From contig NZ_BAEX01000018.1 of NCBI RefSeq assembly GCF_000246945.1, forward strand, positions 1-43,893: a DNA stretch of 43,893 nucleotides. Reading direction: 5' to 3'. Made by a program: the position numbers and the translations under genes. Every line of letters begins with the position of its first letter. Positions within the stretch are counted from its first letter, which is position 1. The notes beneath the pieces were generated by a model that saw only the letters and a list, made by a program, of their open reading frames with translations, did not search any database and was not told the origin of the DNA. Positions 9,924-18,120 of the stretch are shown piece by piece. Source of the stretch: Myroides injenensis M09-0166. GTDB taxonomy: Bacteria; Bacteroidota; Bacteroidia; Flavobacteriales; Flavobacteriaceae.

Positions 9924-10691
9924 TTATTTTTCTTCTTCCGGATAATAACCTATCGTTTGTCTATATAAAGTGAATATAATACAGAACAAGTAGGGAAGTG
10001 TAAAAAATATTCCAACTAAGAATATCAATAGTCCTGCGCCTACCAAAAAATAGTTTAGTAATAGAGTGAAAATAATAGCTAAAGGCTGTTTATTAACTAC
10101 TTGAATACTATTTTTTAGAGCAACAAAAGGAGACTGTTTGCCAAATATAATTAATGGTGTACTAAAAATAATTAGTGTATTTATTAACCAATTAATAGCC
10201 ATAGCTACAAGATTAAGTCCTTCTGACTGTAATAAAAATATAATAGAAGAGAACAATATAGAAACTACAAATTGCGCAATAAATACATAGAGTCCTCTTA
10301 TAGAAGCAAAGTATTTAAATGCAACAAACATACTTGAACGCTTTCCAACATAAGCATTTGCTGACATTTTTATAAAACCAGCAGAAAAAACGCTTGTAAT
10401 TGCAGTAAAGATTGTCATTACAAGTAGATAAATACCCATCCCTTTTAAAGAAAGTGTAAAAGGATTAAAACTTTGTAATTCTTTTAAAACAGCTTCTGTA
10501 TTTTCTCCATATACTTTTACCAAAATAGAAGATATTAAAAAAGAAGCTAAGAAGGTAATTAGCATTAAACCTGCAGATGCTGAAAAGAATGTTTTTTTGT
10601 AGTAAATAAAGGCTTCGGACATCACATTAGCTGTTGTAATATTTATGCCATTTTCCTTTATTTCCTTTAATTGTTCATTTGTTTTATTCAT
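9924..10691 (-). CDS. Multi-pass membrane protein of unknown function
   Basis: This 255-residue protein has a short charged N-terminus (residues 1-30) and about six hydrophobic helices, beginning near residues 40-58, 85-105, 130-150, 155-185 and 205-240. It has the look of the loosely annotated Bacteroidetes integral membrane proteins often placed in DUF975/DUF4013-like groups, but I recognise no catalytic motif. It starts 37 bases after the stop of the upstream metallopeptidase gene with no terminator between, so the two are probably co-transcribed. Confidence 0.7.
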   Translation of the reverse strand: MNKTNEQLKEIKENGINITTANVMSEAFIYYKKTFFSASAGLMLITFLASFLISSILVKVYGENTEAVLKELQSFNPFTLSLKGMGIYLLVMTIFTAITSVFSAGFIKMSANAYVGKRSSMFVAFKYFASIRGLYVFIAQFVVSILFSSIIFLLQSEGLNLVAMAINWLINTLIIFSTPLIIFGKQSPFVALKNSIQVVNKQPLAIIFTLLLNYFLVGAGLLIFLVGIFFTLPYLFCIIFTLYRQTIGYYPEEEK

Positions 10692-10728
10692 AGTAGAAAA
10701 CTAGAATTATTCTAGTATTTTTTAATGT

Positions 10729-11583
10729 TTATTTTAAATTATCAAAAGTGTTTCCTTGCTTGATGTCACCAGTGTTAAATCCTTTCATAAACCACTCTTT
10801 ACGCTGTTTAGATGTACCGTGTGTAAATGAATCTGGATTTACTTGTCCCGATACTCTTTTTTGTATAGCATCATCACCAACTGCTTGAGCTGCGCTTAAG
10901 GCAATGTCTATATCTTTTGGCTCTAGATATTTTTGATTGTGTTTTGCCCAAACACCTGCATAGAAATCAGCTTGTAATTCTAGGCCTACAGATAACTTAT
11001 TTGCTTCTTTTTTACTTTTGCCTTGTTGTAGTTGATGCACCTTGCTATTTGTTCCTAATAGCGTTTGAACATGGTGACCTACTTCATGGGCAATAACATA
11101 AGCAATAGCAAAGTTACCACGCTCTGCTCCAAATCGATTGTGCAATTCTTCAAAAAAGCGTAAATCCATATAAACGGTCTCATCAGCTGGACAATAAAAA
11201 GGACCTACATCAGCAGTAGCACTTCCACATTTTGTATTCACTCGATCATCAAAAAGTTCCATTTTAGGTTCGCGATATTGCATTCCATTTTCTTGAAAGA
11301 TTTTATGCCATACATCTTCAGTATCTGCAAATAAAACAGCAACCATTTTACCCATTTGTTGTTCTTCTTGGGATAATTGTCTTGTTTCAACTTGTTCTGT
11401 TTGTTGCCCGGCACCTATTTGTTCAATAACAGGTGCAATTTGCTTTCCTGTTTCACCTCCAAATAAATAAAGCAAAACTGCAATTATTCCAACTAATCCA
11501 CCACCAAGGGCAGTTTTACCTGCAGCAGATTTACCTCTGCTATCAGTTACGTTTTTACTTTCTCTACGGCCTTCCCATTTCAT
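10729..11583 (-). CDS. Neutral zinc metallopeptidase (YpfJ family)
   Basis: This 284-residue protein belongs to the family known as putative neutral zinc metallopeptidase (COG2321). It opens with M-K-W-E-G-R-R-E-S-K-N-V-x-D-R, a hallmark of the family, followed by one membrane helix at about residues 27-42. The catalytic zinc motif H-E-V-G-H is at 166-170, and two Cys at about 119 and 131 may form a disulfide (C-G-S-A-T...Y-C-P). The C-terminal part has the usual E-L-Q-A-D-F-Y-A-G-V-W-A tract, which supplies a further zinc ligand. The substrate is not known for this family. A minus-strand -7 match (TATTTTTGC, 11597-11605) 14 bases before the ATG supports this start. Confidence 0.92.
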   Translation of the reverse strand: MKWEGRRESKNVTDSRGKSAAGKTALGGGLVGIIAVLLYLFGGETGKQIAPVIEQIGAGQQTEQVETRQLSQEEQQMGKMVAVLFADTEDVWHKIFQENGMQYREPKMELFDDRVNTKCGSATADVGPFYCPADETVYMDLRFFEELHNRFGAERGNFAIAYVIAHEVGHHVQTLLGTNSKVHQLQQGKSKKEANKLSVGLELQADFYAGVWAKHNQKYLEPKDIDIALSAAQAVGDDAIQKRVSGQVNPDSFTHGTSKQRKEWFMKGFNTGDIKQGNTFDNLK

Positions 11584-11596
11584 AATGATTTTTTTA

Positions 11597-11605
11597 GCAA
11601 AAATA
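11597..11605 (-). promoter_or_regulatory. Putative -7 element for the metallopeptidase gene
   Basis: Minus-strand TATTTTTGC fits TAnnTTTG plus C. It sits immediately before the gene, implying a very short leader. A TTC lies at roughly the -33 spacing in place of TTG. Confidence 0.45.
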
Positions 11606-11637
11606 GTAAAAATAGTGATGTTTGAAGAATTAATAAG

Positions 11638-11672
11638 AAAAGGGCTACTTCACATTATGAAATAGCCCTTTT
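11638..11672 (-). terminator. Terminator after yebC
   Basis: A 10-bp stem, AAAAGGGCTA (11638-11647) with TAGCCCTTTT (11663-11672), can be extended inward after one mismatch. Read on the minus strand it is followed by TTTT-like sequence, just past the yebC stop. Confidence 0.8.
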
Positions 11673-11697
11673 ATTCATTTTTATTAAGGTAAGTTAA

Positions 11698-12414
11698 TTA
11701 CGCCATTGTAGTAAATACACTTTGTACGTCATCATCTTCCTCTATTTTTTCTAGTAATTTATCTACATCAGCTTGTTCTTCTTCACTAAGTTCTTTAGTA
11801 ACTTGTGGAATTCGATCAAATCCTGAAGATAATATTTCTATTCCTCTGCTTTCTAGTTCTTTTTGTATCGCACCAAAACTTTCAAATGGAGCATAAATCA
11901 TTACACCTTCTCCATCTTCATCTTCGAATATTTCATCAATACCAAAATCAATTAACTCTAATTCAAATTCTTCTAAATCTCTATTTGGATCAAAAGGTAT
12001 TCTAAAGTTACAAGTATGATCAAACATGAATTCAACCGATCCTGAAGTACCTAAAGTACCATTGCATTTGTTGAAGTAACTTCTAATGTTTGCTACTGTT
12101 CTGTTGTTATTATCAGTAGCACATTCAATAAGGAAAGCGATTCCGTGCGGACCATATCCTTCGAATATTACTTCTTTATAATTTTCAGTATCTTTATCAG
12201 TAGCACGTTTTATAGCACGTTCTACGTTATCTTTAGGCATATTAGCTGCCTTAGCATTTTGTATAACAGCGCGCAGACGAGAGTTAGATTCTGGGTTAGG
12301 TCCACCTTCTTTAACAGCCATTACAATGTCCTTACCGATTCTTGTAAACGTTTTTGCCATAGCAGACCAACGTTTTAGCTTACGTCCTTTTCTAAATTCA
12401 AACGCTCTTCCCAT
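11698..12414 (-). CDS. yebC: YebC/PmpR/TACO1 family regulator
   Basis: This 238-residue protein is of normal family length. It has the diagnostic start M-G-R-A-F-E-F-R-K-G-R-K, the tract W-S-A-M-A-K-T-F-T-R-I-G-K-D-I, then N-M-P-K-D-N-V-E-R-A-I-K-R-A and F-E-G-Y-G-P-H-G-I-A. Family members were first described as DNA-binding regulators and more recently as ribosome-associated factors that help translation of difficult sequences such as proline runs. The acidic C-terminal domain is present. The gene is monocistronic between two terminators. Confidence 0.96.
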   Translation of the reverse strand: MGRAFEFRKGRKLKRWSAMAKTFTRIGKDIVMAVKEGGPNPESNSRLRAVIQNAKAANMPKDNVERAIKRATDKDTENYKEVIFEGYGPHGIAFLIECATDNNNRTVANIRSYFNKCNGTLGTSGSVEFMFDHTCNFRIPFDPNRDLEEFELELIDFGIDEIFEDEDGEGVMIYAPFESFGAIQKELESRGIEILSSGFDRIPQVTKELSEEEQADVDKLLEKIEEDDDVQSVFTTMA

Positions 12415-12440
12415 AATAATTGTTACTTAATTTTGTTTGT

Positions 12441-12449
12441 GCAAAAATA
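12441..12449 (-). promoter_or_regulatory. Putative -7 element for yebC
   Basis: Minus-strand TATTTTTGC matches TAnnTTTG and lies 26 bases before the yebC ATG. No clear -33 TTG is seen at the right distance. Confidence 0.4.
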
Positions 12450-12471
12450 TAGTATTATTCAAATATATCAT

Positions 12472-12504
12472 AAAAAAAATGGGAGCTTATTTTTAAACTC
12501 CCAT
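12472..12504 (-). terminator. Terminator after gcvT
   Basis: Read on the minus strand, ATGGGAG and CTCCCAT form a 7-bp stem around an AT-rich 12-base loop, followed by eight T. It lies 10 bases past the gcvT stop. Confidence 0.8.
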
Positions 12505-12513
12505 CCTCTTTGA

Positions 12514-13596
12514 TTATTTTTTATAAAAAGGTGTTTTTATCACTTTTGCTTCAACATCATTTTTACGAATGCGAATATAAATAGTACTACCTTCTGTTGC
12601 GTATTCTACTGGAACATATCCCATACCAATTCCTTTGCCTAATGAAGGTGATTGAGTACCAGAGGTTACTTTTCCAATTACGTTGCCTTCTGCATCTACG
12701 ATTTCGTAGTCATGTCTTGGAATACCTTTTCCAATTAGTTCAAAACCAACTAATTTATTTTTAAGTCCTGCTTCTTTTTGAGCTTTTAAAATATCAGAAC
12801 TAATAAAATCTTTAGTGAATTTAGTAACCCAACCTAGACCAGCTTCTAGAGGTGAAGTCTCATCAGTTAGCTCATTTCCATAAAGACAGTATCCCATTTC
12901 TAAGCGCAATGTATCTCTAGCTGCTAATCCTATAGGTTTTATTCCCCAATTTGCACCTGCTTCAAATACTTTATTCCAAACAGTTTCTATATCTTCATTC
13001 TTAACATATACCTCAAAACCTCCTGAACCTGTATAACCAGTAGCTGAAATAACAACATTTTGTATACCTGCAAAAGTATCGATTACAAAGTTGTAGAATT
13101 TAATGTCAGCTAAGTTTACAGAAGTTAAGCTTTGCATAGCTTCTATTGCTTTAGGACCTTGAATAGCTAAAATTGAATAACCATCTGATAAGTTTTCTAA
13201 AGTTGCATTTACATCATTATGATTAGTAATCCAGTTCCAATCTTTTTCAATATTAGAAGCATTTACTACCATTAGGTATTCATTATCTTTAACTTTATAA
13301 GTAATAATATCATCAATTACTCCTCCTTTTTCATTAGGAAAATAGCAGTATTGTGCTTTACCGTCTACTAGAGTTGATGCATCATTTGAAGTAACTTTTT
13401 GAATTAAGCTTAATGCATTAGGTCCAGAAATTTTAAAGATTCCCATGTGAGAAACATCAAATACCCCAACACCATTTCTTACTGTTTCGTGTTCTGCATT
13501 AACACCTTCATATTGTACAGGCATTGAGAAGCCTGCAAAAGGAACCATTTTTGCTCCTAAATTCTCATGTATGTGATTTAAAGTTACTGTTTTCAT
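12514..13596 (-). CDS. gcvT: Glycine cleavage system T protein (aminomethyltransferase)
   Basis: This 360-residue T protein transfers the aminomethyl carbon of glycine from H protein to tetrahydrofolate, releasing ammonia. The N-terminal folate-binding signature is clear: [13 protein letters not shown] and D-V-S-H-M-G, with the catalytic-region Asp in the latter. Later tracts include [28 protein letters not shown] and the C-terminal barrel with [10 protein letters not shown]. The length is standard. The genes for P and H proteins are not in this window. Confidence 0.97.
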   Translation of the reverse strand: MKTVTLNHIHENLGAKMVPFAGFSMPVQYEGVNAEHETVRNGVGVFDVSHMGIFKISGPNALSLIQKVTSNDASTLVDGKAQYCYFPNEKGGVIDDIITYKVKDNEYLMVVNASNIEKDWNWITNHNDVNATLENLSDGYSILAIQGPKAIEAMQSLTSVNLADIKFYNFVIDTFAGIQNVVISATGYTGSGGFEVYVKNEDIETVWNKVFEAGANWGIKPIGLAARDTLRLEMGYCLYGNELTDETSPLEAGLGWVTKFTKDFISSDILKAQKEAGLKNKLVGFELIGKGIPRHDYEIVDAEGNVIGKVTSGTQSPSLGKGIGMGYVPVEYATEGSTIYIRIRKNDVEAKVIKTPFYKK

Positions 13597-13699
13597 TGTG
13601 TCGTTAAATAATATTAATAATTAGGTGCTAAAGTAAGTTTTTTTAGGATATTAAAAAACAACTGATAGGATAAACTGCTTATGAAGAAAGTGAATTAAT

Positions 13700-13741
13700 A
13701 AAAAAATCTCTTGGACATAACACAACATGTTCAAGAGATTT
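13700..13741 (-). terminator. Terminator of the PadR/membrane-paralogue operon
   Basis: A 15-base stem (13704-13718 with 13727-13741, one mismatch) has an 8-base loop AACACAAC and is followed on the minus strand by a T-run. It lies about 80 bases after the last gene of the operon. Confidence 0.85.
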
Positions 13742-13822
13742 AGTGATATTTAAAACATCGACAAAATTAAGTTGATTACGCAGGTTGCCAACTTAGTAAT
13801 AAGTGTAATCATAATACTGTAT

Positions 13823-14524
13823 TTAGGTGAATTTATAAGATAATAGTGTTTGGTTTAAATGTTTAGTTATTAGTGGTTTAAATACTACTATATTTACAAA
13901 CGTCCAAAGTCCAAAAAATAGTATAACCACGGAGTAGATAATTATTTGATTAAGTCGTAATTGTCGTTCAAGTATTACAAAAAGCAAGTTTACTAGTGGA
14001 TAAATACAACCAATGAAAGGTATACTGAACCCTTGCAATGCAATTTTGAATAAGAGAAATTTTTTTGGAATTACCTTTGCTTTCTTTTTTATAGAATAAT
14101 ACCAATGAATACCATAACCCAAATGTAAAATAGAAATTACTATTAAAATAGCTATATAAATTTGAGAGGAATCATTTGGGAATTTTATTCCAATTAAGAA
14201 TAGCATTGAGAGTAAGGCTACAATGCATATTATTTTAGGGGATGAAAAATAATTTCCAATAGCTTTGAATAACTCTTTGTAATAATACCAAGATAATTGT
14301 TTTTCTTTTTTCTCTACAATCTCACTAAATCCAAATATTCCAAACTTTTTGAACTCTATGTTTAATGCTTGTTCAAATGGTAGCTGATTGTCCTCTTCCC
14401 ATTGCTTTTCAATTCCATTTGCTAAATGGTCGACAAGTTCTACTTCTACATCGTAATATTCAACATAGTGCTTTTGTACAAACTGATGCAATACCTCTAT
14501 TTCTTGGTTGGTTAGTTTTTTCAT
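13823..14524 (-). CDS. PadR-linked membrane protein, paralogue 5 (HAAS/DUF1700-like layout)
   Basis: This 233-residue protein is the last in a series of five. An N-terminal soluble helical domain (residues 1-75) contains V-E-L-V-D-H-L-A-N-G-I-E followed by the F-E-Q-A-L...F-K-K-F-G element. About four membrane helices follow (around 95-112, 120-145, 155-190, 195-215). The layout resembles the DUF1700/HAAS membrane proteins encoded next to PadR regulators in Firmicutes; that relation is inferred from architecture and context, not proven. The first 67 codons are almost identical to those of the next upstream gene, while the membrane part differs. Function is unknown; a membrane stress or signalling role is a guess. 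Confidence 0.8.
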   Translation of the reverse strand: MKKLTNQEIEVLHQFVQKHYVEYYDVEVELVDHLANGIEKQWEEDNQLPFEQALNIEFKKFGIFGFSEIVEKKEKQLSWYYYKELFKAIGNYFSSPKIICIVALLSMLFLIGIKFPNDSSQIYIAILIVISILHLGYGIHWYYSIKKKAKVIPKKFLLFKIALQGFSIPFIGCIYPLVNLLFVILERQLRLNQIIIYSVVILFFGLWTFVNIVVFKPLITKHLNQTLLSYKFT

Positions 14525-14525
14525 A
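14322..14525 (-). repeat. 204-bp near-identical 5' gene segment, copy A
   Basis: This covers the start of paralogue 5 and matches 15014-15217 at about 202 of 204 positions. The only differences I see are one G/A near 14351 and one C/T near 14496. Identity stops abruptly on both sides, which points to recent duplication or gene conversion. Confidence 0.9.
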
Positions 14526-14529
14526 GCAA

Positions 14530-15216
14530 TTAGGTAATTAATCGTCGTTTAATTTTTTCTTTTTCTTTATCAATTAAAGGTGATATAAAGCTTATGCTTA
14601 AAAAGCCCCATAATAAAGTAATTAGCATTAATAGTGAAATTGTAAAAATTGATTGATGCATAATTGAAAAAAAGAATCTGAAATAAACAAAAAACATTAT
14701 TGTTGGAAAAGCTATAAATTGACTTTTAACTTTATTCAATAGCCACCTTTTGTTTTCATTTTTAGCTTCTTTTTTTGTTTGTATATAATTGTACAGTAGC
14801 CATGAAATCATGAAAATAAAAACACAAACTATAAATACATCTCCAATATCTCGAACTGCAAAGTTTTGTGACAGATAGTGCATACTAATGTATATAACAC
14901 CAAAAAGAGCAATTGTTATTAAAATTTTATACCATGAAAAGAACTTCTTAAGCTCACGTAATAATATTTTGATATAGGAAAGGGTGATATTTTGTGTTTT
15001 CATTGAAACCAAATCACTAAATCCAAATATTCCAAACTTTTTAAACTCTATGTTTAATGCTTGTTCAAATGGTAGCTGATTGTCCTCTTCCCATTGCTTT
15101 TCAATTCCATTTGCTAAATGGTCGACAAGTTCTACTTCTACATCGTAATATTCAACATAGTGCTTTTGTACAAACTGATGCAATACCTTTATTTCTTGGT
15201 TGGTTAGTTTTTTCAT
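14530..15216 (-). CDS. PadR-linked membrane protein, paralogue 4
   Basis: This 228-residue protein starts at the M-K-K-L-T-N-Q-E-I matching its neighbour, rather than two codons earlier. It has the same N-terminal domain as paralogue 5 up to G-I-F-G-F-S, with one K/E difference, then an unrelated-looking membrane part with about four helices. It begins 31 bases after paralogue 3 and ends 5 bases before paralogue 5, so it is co-transcribed. No known function. The shared N-terminal domain with a variable membrane part suggests that the soluble domain binds a common partner. Confidence 0.8.
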   Translation of the reverse strand: MKKLTNQEIKVLHQFVQKHYVEYYDVEVELVDHLANGIEKQWEEDNQLPFEQALNIEFKKFGIFGFSDLVSMKTQNITLSYIKILLRELKKFFSWYKILITIALFGVIYISMHYLSQNFAVRDIGDVFIVCVFIFMISWLLYNYIQTKKEAKNENKRWLLNKVKSQFIAFPTIMFFVYFRFFFSIMHQSIFTISLLMLITLLWGFLSISFISPLIDKEKEKIKRRLIT

Positions 15217-15217
15217 A
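15014..15217 (-). repeat. 204-bp near-identical 5' gene segment, copy B
   Basis: This is the partner of 14322-14525 and encodes the first 67 residues of paralogue 4. The same boundaries are seen in both copies. Confidence 0.9.
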
Positions 15218-15247
15218 ATCATTCGTTTGTTTTTTACAATATGGAAA

Positions 15248-15925
15248 CTATGCTGTGAGGTAATTTTTCTTTTCGTTATAGGCTATTATGAATAGTACTC
15301 TATCAATAACAATACATGATAAAATGGTATAAGTACTAATTAAACTCCAAAATATCATTTGTCCTACGGATGTTATAAAGCTTATTTCTAGTAAAATATT
15401 TATATAAATACCTGTTGTTGATGTTGTTAATAATATTATTGTGCGATTGAATGTCTCATCTATTAGATAGATGCTTTTTTTCTCATTTATATATTTTAGT
15501 TTTTTTTGTAAGCGAACTGCAAGTATTGTAGGAAGAATTAAGAAAGCAATATTGATAATTTTAAATAGTAGGGGACTGCAAAATAAAGTAATGCTAAAAA
15601 ATACTAAGACTAAAGCTAATGAGAATATTATTTTCGGAAAGGTGAAGTAATCAAGTAGCCCTCTCCAAGCAAGTTTTTTATATTCTTTATATTTATTACG
15701 TCTTTTTTGTTTAACTAATAGTTTTAAAGTTTTGGACTTATCCCATTTATTAAAAACTATTCTTTTAGCACTATTAAAGTTTAAAGTTGGTTCTGTGGCA
15801 CATAAATGCTCAATATCACTTGCTATATGGTCAACTATCTCATCAATAATCTCGATATATTGTACATTACAATCAGCTAATGACTGTCTTAATATCCCTA
15901 GCTGTTTTATAGTTAGTTTTTTCAT
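15248..15925 (-). CDS. PadR-linked membrane protein, paralogue 3
   Basis: This 225-residue protein begins M-K-K-L-T-I-K-Q-L and has D-E-I-V-D-H-I-A-S-D-I-E at about residues 27-38, the same motif as its neighbours, and F-N-K-W-D in place of F-K-K-F-G. A basic linker (residues 70-85) precedes four hydrophobic segments at about 98-118, 120-135, 165-185 and 190-215. It lies 31 bases upstream of paralogue 4 and 22 bases downstream of paralogue 2. It is more diverged from the last pair than they are from each other, so it is an older duplicate. Function unknown. Confidence 0.78.
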   Translation of the reverse strand: MKKLTIKQLGILRQSLADCNVQYIEIIDEIVDHIASDIEHLCATEPTLNFNSAKRIVFNKWDKSKTLKLLVKQKRRNKYKEYKKLAWRGLLDYFTFPKIIFSLALVLVFFSITLFCSPLLFKIINIAFLILPTILAVRLQKKLKYINEKKSIYLIDETFNRTIILLTTSTTGIYINILLEISFITSVGQMIFWSLISTYTILSCIVIDRVLFIIAYNEKKNYLTA

Positions 15926-15947
15926 AGCAATTAAGTTTTATATATCA

Positions 15948-16556
15948 TTAAACTTTTTGGTATTCTTTTATCTTGCAAGCTTCAAGAAAAAGGTAGCTCT
16001 GGTAAATAGCAAATATTAAGACCATTGGAATCATTTTATAATTAGTATCTGATGTCCAGAATAAGCCTAGTATAAATAAGGGAATTAGTCCATAATTAAT
16101 AGCTTCTTTTTTTATGAATTGCATTCTGTAATTTTGTATGTTTTTGCATTTGAAATACAAAAGAATACTAATGATAATATTAAAGATGCCTATGCTTTTA
16201 AATGTAATTTGAGCAATACCATAATCAGTTATATATTCACTTAATAAATAATGACCACATAGTCCAATACTTATCGCTAAAAGAAAACAAAGTACATCTC
16301 TTTTATACCACTTTTTGGCTATAAAGCGAGGAACATGATTATATCTTATCCACAAATGAGGAGTTAGTTCTTTGTTCCATTTATTAAAGGTTTGTTTAAA
16401 AGCCGCTTCATAGGCAATGCCATTTGTCATTTTGTCTTCTATTTCAGAAGCAATATGGTCTAAAACTTCATCGCGAATATCATCAAATTTTATTTGATAG
16501 TAATCGATTAAGAAATTCTCAACTTGCTTTATTTGTTCAAGATTTAATCGTTCCAT
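15948..16556 (-). CDS. PadR-linked membrane protein, paralogue 2
   Basis: This 202-residue protein has D-E-V-L-D-H-I-A-S-E-I-E near residue 28 and F-N-K-W-N near 55. It shares the stretch H-V-P-R-F-I-A-K-K-W with paralogue 1 (K-V-P-A-F-I-S-K-T-W), showing that those two are the closer pair. Four membrane helices follow from about residue 90. It is 18 bases downstream of paralogue 1 and part of the same operon. Function unknown. Confidence 0.78.
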   Translation of the reverse strand: MERLNLEQIKQVENFLIDYYQIKFDDIRDEVLDHIASEIEDKMTNGIAYEAAFKQTFNKWNKELTPHLWIRYNHVPRFIAKKWYKRDVLCFLLAISIGLCGHYLLSEYITDYGIAQITFKSIGIFNIIISILLYFKCKNIQNYRMQFIKKEAINYGLIPLFILGLFWTSDTNYKMIPMVLIFAIYQSYLFLEACKIKEYQKV

Positions 16557-16574
16557 ACTTAATACCTTTTATAG

Positions 16575-17276
16575 TTATGCAATTTTTTTTCTTAGTTGTT
16601 TAAAGCTTTCGTAGTACATGCATAAGACTACTAAAAATTGGTAAGAAGTAATTAATGATATTAATAAGCCTGGTGCTTGTATAGGGCTATTTGTTTTAAA
16701 ACTTTCGTAAGTAGAAGCACTTATTAAAAGTAATAGACAAAATAATGTAATACCACAATTAATAAGGTTTTTACGTAAATATGTAGCTCTATATGAAGCT
16801 TTTTTTCTATAAAACAGATACATTCTAATAGTCAATAATAAACCTAAAGTAATAACTGAAACAGTGAAAAAAGTGACGATATCGTCTTGAATTTTTGAAA
16901 TAGGTTTATAGAACAAAAATAGTAGAGCTAGTAAAGAGGTGAAAAGCCCAGCAATTCTCCAGCGATAGTCATCTTTTTTCTCCCATGTTTTAGAAATAAA
17001 AGCTGGTACTTTGTTATATTTGGATTTTATGTTAGCTTTCAATAGAAAATCCTTTTTAGATTTCTTATTTGGTTTTAGTAAAGGATCCCATTTGTCAAAT
17101 ATATATATTAATGCGTTTTCAAAATTCATATTATATAGAGACACAGCATCTTCAATCTCGCAAATGATATGATCTGCTATTTCATCATTTAAGTAATCAT
17201 ATTTTATATCATATCGTTCTACCTGTTTAAGTATAACTTTTATCTGATCTTTTGTTAATATATTTAATTGATTCAT
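16575..17276 (-). CDS. PadR-linked membrane protein, paralogue 1
   Basis: This 233-residue protein is the first membrane gene after the regulator. The N-terminal domain carries D-E-I-A-D-H-I-I-C-E-I-E (about 30-41) and F-D-K-W-D. A lysine-rich linker (70-90) leads to four helices, at about 105-125, 135-152, 170-190 and 205-222. It starts 20 bases after the PadR stop. In Firmicutes, PadR genes are often paired with a HAAS-domain membrane protein of similar layout, which supports a functional link, but nothing in the sequence shows what the protein does. Confidence 0.8.
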   Translation of the reverse strand: MNQLNILTKDQIKVILKQVERYDIKYDYLNDEIADHIICEIEDAVSLYNMNFENALIYIFDKWDPLLKPNKKSKKDFLLKANIKSKYNKVPAFISKTWEKKDDYRWRIAGLFTSLLALLFLFYKPISKIQDDIVTFFTVSVITLGLLLTIRMYLFYRKKASYRATYLRKNLINCGITLFCLLLLISASTYESFKTNSPIQAPGLLISLITSYQFLVVLCMYYESFKQLRKKIA

Positions 17277-17296
17277 TGTAAAAAGAGTATTTAATT

Positions 17297-17632
17297 TTAC
17301 GTCAATTTAAGGTTAACGATGTTTTGCATGTTTCTAATAAAGTTTTCCAGTTCTTCCATTTTGGTATCTGTTTCTTTAATACCTGATTCAGTAAGCTTAT
17401 AATACTTTCTTACACGACCATCTACGCGCTCCATTTCTACATCTAAGAAACCATCTGCTTCTAATTTATGAAGAGCAGGGTATAGTGCTCCTTCAGTTAG
17501 ATTCATCTCACCAATTGTTACTTCTTTTACTTTTTGTGTAATTTCATAACCATACATTCTGCCGTTCTGCTCAAGTAGCTTCATAATAATAGCATTGAGA
17601 CTACCTTTATATAATTGTTGTTGCTTTTTCAT
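17297..17632 (-). CDS. PadR family transcriptional repressor
   Basis: This 111-residue winged-helix regulator has all the PadR marks: K-G-S-L-N-A-I-I-M-K-L-L, then G-R-M-Y-G-Y-E-I-T-Q-K-V, then L-T-E-G-A-L-Y-P-A-L-H-K-L-E-A-D-G-F-L-D-V-E, and G-R-V-R-K-Y-Y-K-L-T at the wing. I start it at the ATG at 17632 (M-K-K-Q-Q-Q-L) rather than 11 codons earlier, because a -7 promoter element lies at 17654-17661 and because this gives the normal family start. PadR proteins usually repress their own operon and release DNA on binding a small ligand. An inverted repeat that could be the operator overlaps the expected -33 zone. Confidence 0.93.
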   Translation of the reverse strand: MKKQQQLYKGSLNAIIMKLLEQNGRMYGYEITQKVKEVTIGEMNLTEGALYPALHKLEADGFLDVEMERVDGRVRKYYKLTESGIKETDTKMEELENFIRNMQNIVNLKLT

Positions 17633-17697
17633 ACTTAAGTATCTTATGTATGTCAAATGTAACAAAAAATTTAATACATCTATAACTTATGTATTAA
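17632..17697 (-). promoter_or_regulatory. Promoter and likely PadR operator
   Basis: On the minus strand a -7 element TACATTTG (17654-17661) fits TAnnTTTG exactly. Upstream of it an inverted repeat TTAATACAT (17671-17679) with ATGTATTAA (17689-17697), spacer 9, lies over the expected -33 zone. It contains ACAT/ATGT half-sites, like those of known PadR operators. A perfect palindrome TACTTAAGTA (17632-17641) overlaps the start region. Autorepression is inferred from this arrangement. Confidence 0.6.
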
Positions 17698-18120
17698 AAA
17701 ATGTGAATAAAAACTTAAAAAAAGTAGGCTTTGTCTTTTTTATTTAAGTTGTTGTTTTTTTAATTAATTGTATTATAAGTATTTGTGTTTTATCGTTGTG
17801 TGAAGAAAGTAAGGGTAAATGTTAAGTTTTTTTGTGTAAGTAGTTTGAATTTTTAGTATTGAGAGTGTTTCATACTAATTAATATCGATAAATAGTTATG
17901 ATGGTTTTGTGAAGTAAGCTGTTTTCTGATTTAAATGGAGAAGTAATGTTTGTATACTTTCTCAAAGATTTGATAGTTGATGATAGAGGAAAGTCATTAG
18001 GACAATAACAAAATAAGATATGCTAGCAATTAAACTAAATCAAGTGAAGTATAATATATAAACTATTTAATAGATTATTCTGCTAATAATAGAAGTATAA
18101 TTAGATAAGTGAAAAGCGAT
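17698..18120. other. Gene-free AT-rich stretch
   Basis: I see no gene, RNA or strong hairpin here. A 20-codon frame at 17946-18008 is present but has no supporting signal. The stretch may hold the 3' untranslated end of the minus-strand gene ending at 18121. Confidence 0.5.

Noticed and set aside
17946-18008. 20-codon frame M-F-V-Y-F-L-K-D-L-I...
   Set aside because: Too short, with no promoter, terminator or regulatory context.
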